Assembly (NCBI GenBank): GCA_965276635.1
Contig: CBDIBC010000002.1
Location: forward strand, 186,001 to 250,000
Length of the DNA stretch: 64,000 nucleotides
Reading direction: 5' to 3'
Source of the DNA: CBDIBC01 sp965276635
Lineage (GTDB): Bacteria; Actinomycetota; Acidimicrobiia; Acidimicrobiales; Palsa-688
Position 1 is the stretch's first letter. Every line of letters starts with the position of its first letter. Shown piece by piece: positions 35,901-43,618 of this stretch. A program made the translations under genes and the position numbers. The notes beneath the pieces were generated by a model. The model searched no databases and had not been told where the DNA came from. It saw only the letters and a list, made by a program, of their open reading frames with translations.

Positions 35901-36697
35901 TGACCACACCGCCTACGACACCGCCGACTGTTCCTCCGGTGACGACTCCGCCGAGCGTGCCGGCGGTGGTGCGGGTACCGACGGGTGGGGCTACTGCGGC
36001 TACTTCCGGCGGGGCCGGGTATTGGGCGCTGACTGCTGGGGGCATCCTGTCGGCGCACGGCAACGCGATTGACTACGGCTCGGAGAACGGCGCCCATCTG
36101 GCCGCTCCTGTCGTGGGGATCGCGTCGACTCCTGATGGCAACGGCTATTGGGAGGTGGCCGCCGATGGCGGGGTGTTCTCCTTCGGTGATGCTGTCTTCT
36201 ACGGGTCTATGGGCGCCGCCCACCTCAACCAGCCCGTGGTGGGGATGGCGTCGACTCCTGACGGGCGCGGCTACTGGTTGGTGGCCGCCGACGGCGGGGT
36301 GTTCTCCTTCGGCGACGCCGTCTTCTACGGATCTCTGGGCGGTGTCCGTCTCAACCAGCCCGTGGTGGGTCTGACCGCCACGCCCGACGGCAAGGGCTAC
36401 TGGCTGGTCGGCGCCGACGGCGGGGTGTTCTCCTTCGGCGATGCCGTCTTCTACGGGTCTCTGGGCGGGGTGAACCTGAACAAGCACGTGGTGGGCATCG
36501 CCGCTACCCCCGACGGCAATGGCTACTGGCTGGTCGGCGCGGATGGCGGGGTCTTCACCTTCGGCGACGCCGTCTTCTACGGATCTCTGGGCGCCACTGG
36601 GACCATCCCCATCGTCGGGATCGTCGCTAACAACAACCTGGGCTACCGGCTCATCGGCCCCCAAGGAGACACCCACCCCTACGGGACCACTCCCTAA
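32930..36697 (+). CDS. Large repeat-rich secreted surface protein
   Basis: A 1255-residue protein from the ATG at 32930. A signal/anchor helix (about 25-48, VVFALAMIGATVGATSGVASA) is followed by a Gly/Asn-rich domain (about 70-310) reminiscent of a glycine-rich lectin-like fold. An Ig-like (He_PIG) domain (about 335-420) leads into five fibronectin-III-like repeats (about 422-900) beginning PGVPGVPTVV or PGIPGTPTVV, each with VVSPASSCTI-like disulfide pairs. A second He_PIG domain and a Thr/Pro linker come next. The C-terminus has five and a half repeats of about 41 residues (GYWLVAADGGVFSFGDAVFYGS), probably a beta-propeller. No wall-anchor signal is seen. Adhesion or carbohydrate binding is likely. 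Repeats of this last type are common in Acidimicrobiia. Confidence 0.85.
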   Translation: MKIPTAMSSRRRSTWAAHGRPFGWFGVGRWGIPVVFALAMIGATVGATSGVASATPPTTVAATWTYNGQMSTPTCSPHIYTTVAPAGAYSATVTISGGAGNNYGSSPSGGAGQTITAVINTAGTAGQTYSAMVGCANDSGSGAAGGGSNGGGAASALCVGVVCGNFGGTNELQSAVFLIAGGGGGNGDTGHGCTNPTPGNGGSGGNPAAAADTTGIIDGQTGGSGGGNGCSTGGGAGGHGAGGAGWDVPVSATATVPNNGVGGTGGAACELPGSGGGGANGGGNGTGTFGSTACAGSGGGGGGSSWVNPNTVVSDGFGANGGNGAISLTWNILSVTLTNPGAQTSTAGETVTPLALSATDSQSLALTYAAAGLPAGINVNTITGVISGAAMGPGSYTATVSATDTAGATASQTFIWTVNSQPAPGVPGVPTVVVGDGQATVTVSAPSSGGVPSSYTVSATDSATGLSVGTCTVVSPASSCTIMGLSNGVDYTFASTATNASGTSTSSTSSVPAAPQPAPGIPGTPTVVGGDGQATVTLAAPSSGGAVASYTVTAADSTTSVNGGQTCTVVSPATSCTVTGLTDGDSYTFSATATNTSGTSVASAASNTVIPQVAVPGTPGTPTVVVGSGQATVTRAAPSSGGPVVSYTVTAADSTTSVNGGQICTVVSPATSCTIIGLTNGDSYTFSATATNAGGTSTSSAPSTPAVPQPAPGVPGVPTVVVGDGQATVTVSAPSSGGVPSSYTVSATDSATGLSVGTCTVVSPASSCTIMGLSNGVDYTFASTATNASGTSTSSTSSVPAAPQPAPGIPGTPTVVGGDGQATVTLAAPSSGGAVASYTVTAADSTTSVNGGQTCTVVSPATSCTVTGLTDGDSYTFSATATNTSGTSVASAASNTVIPAAPVVPPMSTVPVFSADSPPAGTVGVAYSYRFVASGSPAPTFGIGSGVLPAGLSLDSTTGVLSGTPTGSGSFTVTATNAAGTVTSASITITVTTPPTTPPTVPPVTTPPSVPAVVRVPTGGATAATSGGAGYWALTAGGILSAHGNAIDYGSENGAHLAAPVVGIASTPDGNGYWEVAADGGVFSFGDAVFYGSMGAAHLNQPVVGMASTPDGRGYWLVAADGGVFSFGDAVFYGSLGGVRLNQPVVGLTATPDGKGYWLVGADGGVFSFGDAVFYGSLGGVNLNKHVVGIAATPDGNGYWLVGADGGVFTFGDAVFYGSLGATGTIPIVGIVANNNLGYRLIGPQGDTHPYGTTP
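34188..34755 (+). repeat. 568-bp perfect direct repeat, first copy
   Basis: It encodes fibronectin-III-like repeats 1 and 2 of the surface protein. I compared it line by line with 35052-35619 and saw no difference; the first mismatch is C (34756) against T (35620). The offset of 864 bp keeps the frame. Confidence 0.9.
35052..35619 (+). repeat. 568-bp perfect direct repeat, second copy
   Basis: It encodes fibronectin-III-like repeats 4 and 5. Identity including synonymous sites means very recent duplication or gene conversion. Repeat 3 (about 34770-35045) between the copies is only partly similar. Confidence 0.9.
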
Positions 36698-36866
36698 ACC
36701 CCCCCTCACCACACCACCGACCAGTGGAACCGCACGATCCGCACCGGCGGCGTGCGGTCCCACCTCCCGTTGCGGCCCCGGATTGGGGTTGCCAAGATGG
36801 CGCTGGTGTACGAGCGGCCGCATATGAGGAGGTCGAGCGGTGGTCACTGAGGGTGTGCAATCCTGA

Positions 36867-39539
36867 ATGCTCCGGTCCCCGGTATGGCGTGGCGCGTTCG
36901 TCTCGGGATGGACCAAACCCGCTGTAGTGACGGCGGCGGTGGTGGCCGGGGCGGTCCTGGGGGTGGCGGCGGCGGCGGGTCCGATGTATGTGTCGGCGTC
37001 GGCCAACACTGAGTTGGCGGTACAGGCACATTCACAGTGTTCCTGGGAGAGCGCGATCACAGTCGGCGACCCGCTGTTCACGTCGGCGGTGGCGGCCTTG
37101 CCGGTCGGGCTGCAGGCTGCGAACGGGGACCCCGGTTTGCGGGCGCCACAACCAGCGCAGGGCCTGGCCGTGGCGCAGCAGCGCGCCGGGCGTCTGTCGC
37201 GGTCGGTGGCCGGCCTCGATGGGGCGGTGTTCACACTGCAGGCGCCCAGCTTGCAGGCGGGCCGTACCGGGGACCCGCCGGGATTGTCAGGTTCGGCGAC
37301 GCTGCTAGCGAGGACCGGTGCACTCGATCATGTGCAGCGACTGACCCCGCCGGGGCGTCAGGGAGTGTGGATCTCAGATCTGTTGGCATCGACGTCGCAC
37401 ATCCGACCCGGTGACGGACTGACCGTGGCCTTTTCGGGGCGACGTTCGCACCTGCCGGTGGCGGGGATCTACCGGGATCTCAAGGCAGAGGCCGACGTTC
37501 CGTCGTCATGGTGGTGCTCGCTGGCGAACGAAATCTACTACCAACCGCCCGACTTTGTCCCGCCGCCGATCGTCTTGGCCGACCCGGCTACGGTGATCGC
37601 GGTGGCGGAGCGGCTGCGGGTACCCGTGATTCCCGCCAAGGCCGAGTTGGCGGTCACCACGCTGGGAAGCGCGCAACGGACGCGTTCGCTGCTCGGCCAG
37701 GTCCAGCGGGCCGCGCCCCGTTTGGGGCTGGGAGCCAAACCGGTACAGTTAGGGTCGGGTGCTGGGCTGCGCAGTGACCTTCCCTTTGAGGTCCCCCGGG
37801 CGGTCGCTTTGGCCAGCAGCGTCCGGTCGGGGACGGGCCCGATCGTGTGGGCCAGCGAGCTAGCAGCCCTGGCACTGATCGGTGGTGCGGGTGTGTTCTG
37901 GGTGCAAAAGCGGCGCCAGGAGGTGCTGCTATTTGACGGGCAAGGTGTCAGCGGCGCGTGGATTGCCACCAAGGCGGTCATGGAGCTGACCGGGCCCACC
38001 GCAGTGGGGCTGATGGCTGGCTGGGGGTTGGCCTGGGCGGGCGTGAGGGTGGCGGGCCCCGGTGCCGCGCCCGATGCCTCGGCCGCGGTGCACGGTCTTG
38101 GCTTGGCCGGGTTGGCGCTCGTCGGCGGGCTGGCGGTGGCTGGGTTGTCGGTGGCAGCCGGTGTACGCCAGGCCACACACCGGGCGGCCCTGACTCGGAC
38201 GCGCCGGCGCTGGGCCTGGTGGATCCCGGTCGAGCTGGGGTTGCTTGCCGTAGCCGTGGTGGTGGCCGAGGGCGCCCATATCTCCCAGGGGGACGCCGCT
38301 GCGCCGACGGCGGTGGCGTCGGTCGGGGCGCGCTCGGTGCTGTTCCCGCTGTTGATCGTAGCGGCCGTCATGATCTTCGCAGGTCGGGTCGTCGCCACGG
38401 CCGTGCCCTATCTGCGCCGACCGACTTTTGCTTGCTCGTCGAGCGTCTGGCTGGCGGCGCGTCGGCTGGCGAGCCGCCCGCAATTGGCCGTGATGATGGT
38501 GGCGGCGGGGATCGTCCCCGTGGCCCTCCTCGGATACGGCGCGGGGGTCAGCCGCTCCGAGGCGGCGACATTGGACGCCAAGGCTTCGGTGTTCGTCGGT
38601 AGCGACGTGCGGGCCGGGCTGCCGCTGCCGGCGCCCCTCCCGCCGGCTCTTCGCTCGCACGCCACCGAGATCCTCCGCGTGAATCAGGCATCCACCGGTG
38701 GGGCCCCCATCGACGTGATCGGAGTCGACCCCCCCACGTTCGCCAAGGGAGCCTATTGGGACTCGTCTTTGGGTGGCGGTCGTAGCCTCACGAGTCTGCT
38801 CCGCTTGCTGGAGGCGCCAGGACCTGCGGCACCAGCGATCGTCGCCGGAGGACATCTAAGCCAACCGATAGAGGTTGGCCCGACGTCGGTGCCCTTCCCG
38901 GTGCGGTCGGCCGCCAATCTGGATGCCTTCCCCGGTACCAACGGTTCCTTGGTCGTGGTGGACAGGTCCCGCCTGGCGCATCTTTCCGCAGATGCGAGCA
39001 CTGAGGTGTGGGCCAAAGGTACGGCCCCTGCGGTGCTGTCCGTGTTGAGCGCCGCGGGTATCGAGACCGGGGTGGTGGTCACCAAGGTCGCGGTGCTCGA
39101 CGCCACGTCGTTCCGGGCTACCCGCTGGACGGTTGGCTATCTGGCGGCCGTGGCATGGATCGTCGGGGCGATGAGCGTCGTCGGCCTGGCCTTGTACCTT
39201 GATTCTCGCCAGCGCACCCGGGGGGCCACCTATGTCCTCGGGCGGCGGATGGGGCTGTCGAGACGGGCGCATTGGGTCGCGCTCCTTCTCGAGCTCTCGG
39301 TCCCCACCCTGGCGGCCGTGGTGGTTGGTGCTGGAGCGGCGTTGGGCTCGCTGCGAGCCATCTACCCCCGGCTCGACCCGTACCGGGACCTCCCGCCCGC
39401 CGCGCTGCTGCGCCTGCCGACCTCCACTCTGCTTGTGTCCGCCGCAGTTCTGCTCGGGGCAGCGATCGCCGGGTGCACGCTCGCCCAGGTGGTGTCCGAT
39501 CGAGGCCGCCCCGCCGAGGTCTTGCGCGATGCCCGCTGA
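36867..39539 (+). CDS. FtsX-like ABC transporter permease
   Basis: An 890-residue membrane protein from the ATG at 36867. One N-terminal helix (VVTAAVVAGAVLGVAAAAGPMYV) precedes a large extracytoplasmic domain (about 45-320) with two cysteines. A helix cluster follows (about 325-560), then a second external domain (about 575-745) and C-terminal helices (about 750-885), the MacB/FtsX type with duplicated halves. The last residues, AEVLRDAR, overlap the ATG of the first ATPase by 11 bp. Such systems move lipoproteins, antibiotics or peptides, or act mechanically on wall enzymes. The substrate is not evident. Confidence 0.85.
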   Translation: MLRSPVWRGAFVSGWTKPAVVTAAVVAGAVLGVAAAAGPMYVSASANTELAVQAHSQCSWESAITVGDPLFTSAVAALPVGLQAANGDPGLRAPQPAQGLAVAQQRAGRLSRSVAGLDGAVFTLQAPSLQAGRTGDPPGLSGSATLLARTGALDHVQRLTPPGRQGVWISDLLASTSHIRPGDGLTVAFSGRRSHLPVAGIYRDLKAEADVPSSWWCSLANEIYYQPPDFVPPPIVLADPATVIAVAERLRVPVIPAKAELAVTTLGSAQRTRSLLGQVQRAAPRLGLGAKPVQLGSGAGLRSDLPFEVPRAVALASSVRSGTGPIVWASELAALALIGGAGVFWVQKRRQEVLLFDGQGVSGAWIATKAVMELTGPTAVGLMAGWGLAWAGVRVAGPGAAPDASAAVHGLGLAGLALVGGLAVAGLSVAAGVRQATHRAALTRTRRRWAWWIPVELGLLAVAVVVAEGAHISQGDAAAPTAVASVGARSVLFPLLIVAAVMIFAGRVVATAVPYLRRPTFACSSSVWLAARRLASRPQLAVMMVAAGIVPVALLGYGAGVSRSEAATLDAKASVFVGSDVRAGLPLPAPLPPALRSHATEILRVNQASTGGAPIDVIGVDPPTFAKGAYWDSSLGGGRSLTSLLRLLEAPGPAAPAIVAGGHLSQPIEVGPTSVPFPVRSAANLDAFPGTNGSLVVVDRSRLAHLSADASTEVWAKGTAPAVLSVLSAAGIETGVVVTKVAVLDATSFRATRWTVGYLAAVAWIVGAMSVVGLALYLDSRQRTRGATYVLGRRMGLSRRAHWVALLLELSVPTLAAVVVGAGAALGSLRAIYPRLDPYRDLPPAALLRLPTSTLLVSAAVLLGAAIAGCTLAQVVSDRGRPAEVLRDAR

Positions 39540-40239
39540 CCGGCCGGTAACGGCGCCTCCGGCGGCCACCTGCGTGGACGTCACCTATCGCTACGCCGAC
39601 GTCGGAGAAGCCGTGACCGCGTTGTCGAGCTACTCCGCCGACTTCCCCGCCGGACAGGTGTCGGTGGTAGCCGGCCCGTCGGGATCGGGGAAATCCACCC
39701 TGCTGCGCCTCCTCGCCGGGATCGAGCCACCTTCGTCGGGAACGATCCACGTCGGGTTGGTCCGCCTCGACAGTCTCGGTGAGCGGGCTCGGCGCCGCTT
39801 CCGACGACAGAACATCAGCTACCTCTTCCAGGCACAGGCCGACAATCTCATCTCCTCGCTCGATGCCGTCGATCACCTCACGCATGCCGCCGCCGTCCGG
39901 CAAACCCATCTGCCCCGGGACCCAGGTGTTCTGTTGCGAACCGTCGGCCTCGAACGCTGCGCTCACCGGCGCCCGGCGCAGCTTTCCGGGGGCGAGCAGC
40001 AGCGCCTGGCGGTGCTCTGCGCCACGATCGGTGACCCCGCCCTCGTGCTGGCCGACGAACCAACCGCCCAACTCGATTCTGGTGCCACCGAAGGTGTCCT
40101 CGACCTCGTCGAGCAGTTCGCCCACGCCGGGACGACGTTCGTCATCGCGTCCCACGACCCGCTCGTGATCGAACGAGCCACCACCCTCAGTGTGCTGGAC
40201 TATGGAGTCACGACCATGTCCGGAACTGTCACGTCGTGA
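39529..40239 (+). CDS. ABC transporter ATPase (first)
   Basis: A 236-residue protein from the ATG at 39529, inside the end of the permease gene. Walker A is GPSGSGKST, the Q-loop is near YLFQAQ, the signature is LSGGEQQR, Walker B is LVLADEPTAQLD and the H-loop is VIASHDP. It is of the LolD/MacB type that pairs with FtsX-like permeases. The stop overlaps the next ATPase start (GTGA at 40236-40239). Confidence 0.92.
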   Translation: MPADRPVTAPPAATCVDVTYRYADVGEAVTALSSYSADFPAGQVSVVAGPSGSGKSTLLRLLAGIEPPSSGTIHVGLVRLDSLGERARRRFRRQNISYLFQAQADNLISSLDAVDHLTHAAAVRQTHLPRDPGVLLRTVGLERCAHRRPAQLSGGEQQRLAVLCATIGDPALVLADEPTAQLDSGATEGVLDLVEQFAHAGTTFVIASHDPLVIERATTLSVLDYGVTTMSGTVTS

Positions 40240-40895
40240 CCATCGTCAAGCTTCGCAGCGTCTCCAAGTCCTTCGACACCGACGGGGCTATCGGGCTCCT
40301 CGCCGACATCAACTTGGAGCTATGGCCCGGGACCGTCACGGCCCTCGAAGGTCGATCGGGATCAGGGAAGACCACCATGCTGAACGTCATCCTGGGATGG
40401 GAGTCACTCAACCAGGGCAGCGTGGAGGTAGCCGGTCGGACTGATCAGCTCGATGCCCTCGGTTGGGACGTCATTGCGGTTGTCCCCCAGAACCCCACGT
40501 TGTTTCCCGAGCTCACCGTCGAAGAGAACGTCACCTTCCCGCTCAGGTTTCAGCATCGGCGCAGACCGAATATCGACAGGATTCTCGCTGCCCTCGACCT
40601 GACCAAGGTGTCCGGGCGAGTAGCAGGACAGACCTCAGTCGGGGAGCAGCAACGCGCCGCCGTCGCTCGCGCCGTCCTCCTTCGTCCCGCGGTCATCTTG
40701 GCCGACGAACCCCTCGCCCACCAAGACCGCTTACACGCCAAGAGCGTCCTCGACACTTTGCGGTCGGTCGCCGAGCAAGGATGCGCCTGCCTCATCGCGT
40801 CGCACGACCCCATGGTTCACGCCTACGCCGACCGACGCGTCCAACTAGTCGATGGCATGCTCCACGCCGCGGGAGCCGTCGGTCGACTCGCATAA
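40236..40895 (+). CDS. ABC transporter ATPase (second, weakened signature motif)
   Basis: A 219-residue protein from the GTG at 40236. Walker A is GRSGSGKTT, the Q-loop is VVPQNPTLFPELTVEENV, Walker B is VILADEPLAHQD and the H-loop is LIASHDP. The signature that should read LSGGQ is TSVGEQQR, and the D-loop SALD is replaced by AHQD. In a heterodimer with the first ATPase this would leave one degenerate composite site, a known arrangement in asymmetric ABC transporters. The one-permease, two-ATPase layout fits that. Confidence 0.88.
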   Translation: MTIVKLRSVSKSFDTDGAIGLLADINLELWPGTVTALEGRSGSGKTTMLNVILGWESLNQGSVEVAGRTDQLDALGWDVIAVVPQNPTLFPELTVEENVTFPLRFQHRRRPNIDRILAALDLTKVSGRVAGQTSVGEQQRAAVARAVLLRPAVILADEPLAHQDRLHAKSVLDTLRSVAEQGCACLIASHDPMVHAYADRRVQLVDGMLHAAGAVGRLA

Positions 40896-40966
40896 CCCGC
40901 CCAATCCCGGTCTGCCGAATAGGCGGACCCACTGCAAGCCGCCCACAGGCGGAAGTCCGGGTCCGG

Positions 40967-41236
40967 TCATCTCCATGGTGGGGACTTGCCCATCTTCGTG
41001 TAGTAGCGGGTCAGATGTCGGCGCAGCCTGGGCAGGTCGCTGTCGGGGACATGCAGCTTGTAGCCGGTGAAATTGTCCTTGTTGTCCGCGTCGTACCACA
41101 GGTGGGCCTTGCGGTAGCGGGCATTCGGCCCGTCCTTTGCCCCGGCCCAGGCGCGGACGCGTTTCTCGGCCGTGCCGCCATTCCAGCGGCGGGATCGGTC
41201 AGTGAGTGGTAAGTCGCTAAAAGGGCTCACCGTCAT
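40967..41236 (-). CDS. Small conserved protein with a phage-like KAHLWYD...YY-KMGK-PPW motif
   Basis: An 89-residue protein from the ATG at 41236. RRWNGGTAEKRVRAWAGA, RKAHLWYDADNKDNFTGYKL and HLTRYYTKMGKSPPW match the N- and C-terminal blocks of a small protein I associate with actinobacterial phage head genes and stray genomic copies. The usual middle segment between the two blocks (about 35 residues) is missing. Function unknown. Its neighbours on the same strand are also orphan small genes. Confidence 0.6.
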   Translation of the reverse strand: MTVSPFSDLPLTDRSRRWNGGTAEKRVRAWAGAKDGPNARYRKAHLWYDADNKDNFTGYKLHVPDSDLPRLRRHLTRYYTKMGKSPPWR

Positions 41237-41394
41237 CTTCAGGCCTCCTGTGCCGTTGAATGGGCAGTGTCGGTGGTGGCTGCCGTGGCGGCTAGCCAGC
41301 TGGAAGGTGACCGTTGAGGTCGTTGGTCAGGACGCGCCAGCGAGAGCGGCCACTCCGAGCTGGCCACAGGATCCACCGCTTGAAACGTTTCCGG

Positions 41395-41571
41395 TCACGG
41401 CCGAGATTCGCCGGGATATCGGTGCACGAAGCCAGCGGTATCGATGACGCGCGAGCGGCCTTGGCCTCGCTCTACGGCATGGACTTCGTACTCGTCATTA
41501 CCGTCGACTACATGATCGCCTGGTTGCAGTTCTCGGGCCGACCCAGTATCTGAATCGGTGTCTATCGTCAT
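41395..41571 (-). CDS. Small acidic hypothetical protein (58 residues)
   Basis: The ATG at 41571 is preceded by a strong AAAGGGGG ribosome site. It reads MTIDTDSDTGSARELQPGD, then HVVDGNDEYEVHAVERG and RSRVIDTAGFVHRYPG: a short beta-rich barrel-like protein of unknown function. The longer open frame upstream is not supported. Confidence 0.6.
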   Translation of the reverse strand: MTIDTDSDTGSARELQPGDHVVDGNDEYEVHAVERGQGRSRVIDTAGFVHRYPGESRP

Positions 41572-41630
41572 GTTGTCCCCCTTTGATCTGGTGGCCGTTC
41601 TTGGTTGCGCGCTCGTGCACGCGCCAGTGT

Positions 41631-41960
41631 TTAGGCCTCGAGCGTGCATTGCTGGTCCCGTCTGGTGAGCTCGCAGACCTTGCGGGTCAGCGGGTTCGGG
41701 AAGCGCAAGACCACGGGCGTGGCCTCGCCGGGCAGCACGTGGAGGCATCGGGCGACCACCCCGACACCGGAGCAATCGAACAACCCGGCGTCAGCCAAGT
41801 CCAGCACCACCCGAGAAGGTCGATGCCCGATCACCTCCGTCAAGGCCTCCCACGGTGCCGGCGACGTGGCGACATCGACTTCGCCATGCACCCTGAGGGT
41901 GGCTTCGCCCTCACAGAGGCTGGTGGCAACAGAAAAGTTCAGGTCCTGGGCGATGGTCAC
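41631..41960 (-). CDS. STAS-domain protein (anti-sigma-factor antagonist like)
   Basis: A 109-residue protein from the GTG at 41960 (AGAGGA ribosome site); the upstream open frame to 42341 has no domain character. The STAS fold is clear: LRVHGEVDVATSPAPWEAL, SRVVLDLADAGLFDCSGVGVV and VVLRFPNPLTRKVCELT. The Ser in DCSGVGV is the position phosphorylated in SpoIIAA-type antagonists. No kinase partner or sigma factor is adjacent; the ECF sigma factor at 46274 is 4 kb away. Confidence 0.85.
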   Translation of the reverse strand: MTIAQDLNFSVATSLCEGEATLRVHGEVDVATSPAPWEALTEVIGHRPSRVVLDLADAGLFDCSGVGVVARCLHVLPGEATPVVLRFPNPLTRKVCELTRRDQQCTLEA

Positions 41961-42412
41961 AGGTCCTCTTCTCGCAGGCTTGAAGCCTAAACCCGTGATC
42001 GCGCCGAGCACGCTCACGAGAGGGATCCCCTCCCCGGCTGACTGCTCAGCCGACAGGCACCTTGACCCTACCCCGCTGACCGCACGATGGCCACAGTCTT
42101 CACAGTCGAGCGAGCAGGCGGCCCCTGCGTGCAAGCTGTGCGGCCACGTCGGTGGCTTCCATGGCCGAAGATCATCTGGGCCGGGTGGGCGTACCGGCAA
42201 GCCGGTTCTGGACGAATTGTGTGCGATTTGGGGTGGTATATATACCAACCACTTTTGACATAATTCGCTGTCGTGCCAGAATTGGCGAGGCTTCTGCCCT
42301 GGGAGGGGGGCCGTGTTCGGTCGCTTGGAAATGTCGTCCATCTGTCGGTGCTCGCCGTCGCTGGGTCGACGGGGCCAGCATCTCGTTTCCCAGCGCGATC
42401 GATGACCGGGCG
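41961..42412. other. Intergenic region with two dyads
   Basis: It lies between the STAS gene start and the aldo/keto reductase stop. It contains AGGCTT-G-AAGCCT (41976-41988, perfect), 15 bp upstream of the STAS GTG. It also holds an unusually AT-rich segment around 42225-42275 with the palindrome listed separately and a TTGACA at 42256-42261 on the plus strand. No coding sequence was supported. Confidence 0.5.
42234..42247. promoter_or_regulatory. 14-bp AT-rich palindrome TGGTATATATACCA
   Basis: Perfect palindrome in a strongly AT-rich patch of otherwise high-GC DNA. TATATA inside it could be a -10 element on the minus strand, so a bound repressor would block the promoter. It is about 275 bp from the STAS start, and no regulator gene is adjacent. 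Confidence 0.5.
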
Positions 42413-43465
42413 TTAGGCGGTGCGCCGGCGGCGCAGGAACGGGTCTCTCAGCGCATCAGTGACATAGGTGTTGCCGTCGTCGGCGATGGTCTGGCCCGGG
42501 GCGACGATCTGGTCGATCCGGTCGAGCACGTCAGCGTCGAGGTGCACGTCGGTGGCGCTGAGTTGGCTGTCGAGCTGCTCCATAGTCCTGGGACCGATGA
42601 TCGGAGCCGTCACCGCAGGGTGTTGCATCACGAACGCCAACGCCAGATGCACCAGGGAGATGCCCGTTTCCTCGGCGAGCACGGCGAGGTCCTCGACGGC
42701 GTCGAGCTTGGCCACATTCTCCGGCTTGGACAGATCGAAGCGGTCGGGCATCATCTGCGCCCGTCTGGTCTGCGGCGCGGTCTGCCCCTTGCGGAACCTC
42801 CCGGTGAGCCAGCCTCCGGCGAGAGGGCTCCATGCGAGGACTCCAAGGTGGAACTGCTCGGCTACCGGGAGCACATCGCGCTCGATGCCCCGGTCAAGGA
42901 TCGAGTACGGCGGCTGTTCGGTGACGAACCGGCCCAGTCCACGCTTCTCGGAGATCCACTGGCCCTCGACGATCCGGTACGCCGGGAAGGTAGAGGAACC
43001 GAACGCACGGATCTTGCCCTGACGTTGCAGATCGGTCAGCGCGGCGATCGTCTCGTCGTCGTCGGTACCTGTATCGGGACGGTGCACCTGATAGAGGTCG
43101 ATCCAGTCAGTTTGCAAGCGCCGCAGACTGTTCTCGACCTCCTGCAGGATCCACCGCCGGGAGTTGCCGCGCTTGTTCGGGTCCCCGCCCGGTGCTCCCA
43201 TAGACACGTCCATCGGACCGTGAAACTTGGTCGCCAGGATGACGTCGTCGCGCCGGCCGCGCAGCGCCTCGCCGACGATGATCTCGGATTGGCCCTGGGA
43301 GTAGACGTCAGCTGTGTCGACGAAGTTGACTCCCTCGTCCAGCGCCCTGTGGATGATGTTGGTCGACGCTTCGTGATCCGGCTCGCCCCAAGCGCCGAAC
43401 ATCATGGCGCCGAGGCACAGCGGGCTGACGTACATTCCGGTGTGACCAAGGTTGCGATGCTCCAT
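42413..43465 (-). CDS. Aldo/keto reductase
   Basis: A 350-residue TIM-barrel NADPH reductase from the ATG at 43465. The catalytic tetrad is visible: Asp and Tyr in NFVDTADVYSQGQSE, Lys in VILATKFHG and His in DLYQVHRPD. The cofactor loop is IIGPRTMEQLD near the C-terminus. It is of the class related to YajO/Tas-type enzymes that reduce aldehydes and ketones. It lies next to an XRE/SDR module on the same strand as the regulator, so it may belong to the same detoxification set. Confidence 0.92.
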   Translation of the reverse strand: MEHRNLGHTGMYVSPLCLGAMMFGAWGEPDHEASTNIIHRALDEGVNFVDTADVYSQGQSEIIVGEALRGRRDDVILATKFHGPMDVSMGAPGGDPNKRGNSRRWILQEVENSLRRLQTDWIDLYQVHRPDTGTDDDETIAALTDLQRQGKIRAFGSSTFPAYRIVEGQWISEKRGLGRFVTEQPPYSILDRGIERDVLPVAEQFHLGVLAWSPLAGGWLTGRFRKGQTAPQTRRAQMMPDRFDLSKPENVAKLDAVEDLAVLAEETGISLVHLALAFVMQHPAVTAPIIGPRTMEQLDSQLSATDVHLDADVLDRIDQIVAPGQTIADDGNTYVTDALRDPFLRRRRTA

Positions 43466-43618
43466 CAGGGCACGCTACCCACCTCCGTCGGCCTGGCGGG
43501 ATGGCAATCCCCAACGGAGACGCGGGCCAGCCCTGCCTTGACTGCTCCAGTGCAGTGGCGGATTCCCGGGATGCCTTCGGCCAGTCGATGTCACTGAGGT
43601 CGAGCGCAGGTTGGCGGG

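Noticed and set aside
34046..37234. A 1062-codon open frame antisense to the surface protein
   Set aside because: It is Arg/His-rich, mirrors the repeat structure of the plus-strand gene and has no domain; it is an artefact of GC-rich repeats.
42152..43597. A 481-codon plus-strand frame over the aldo/keto reductase
   Set aside because: The minus strand encodes an unmistakable reductase with its catalytic tetrad; the plus-strand product has no family features.
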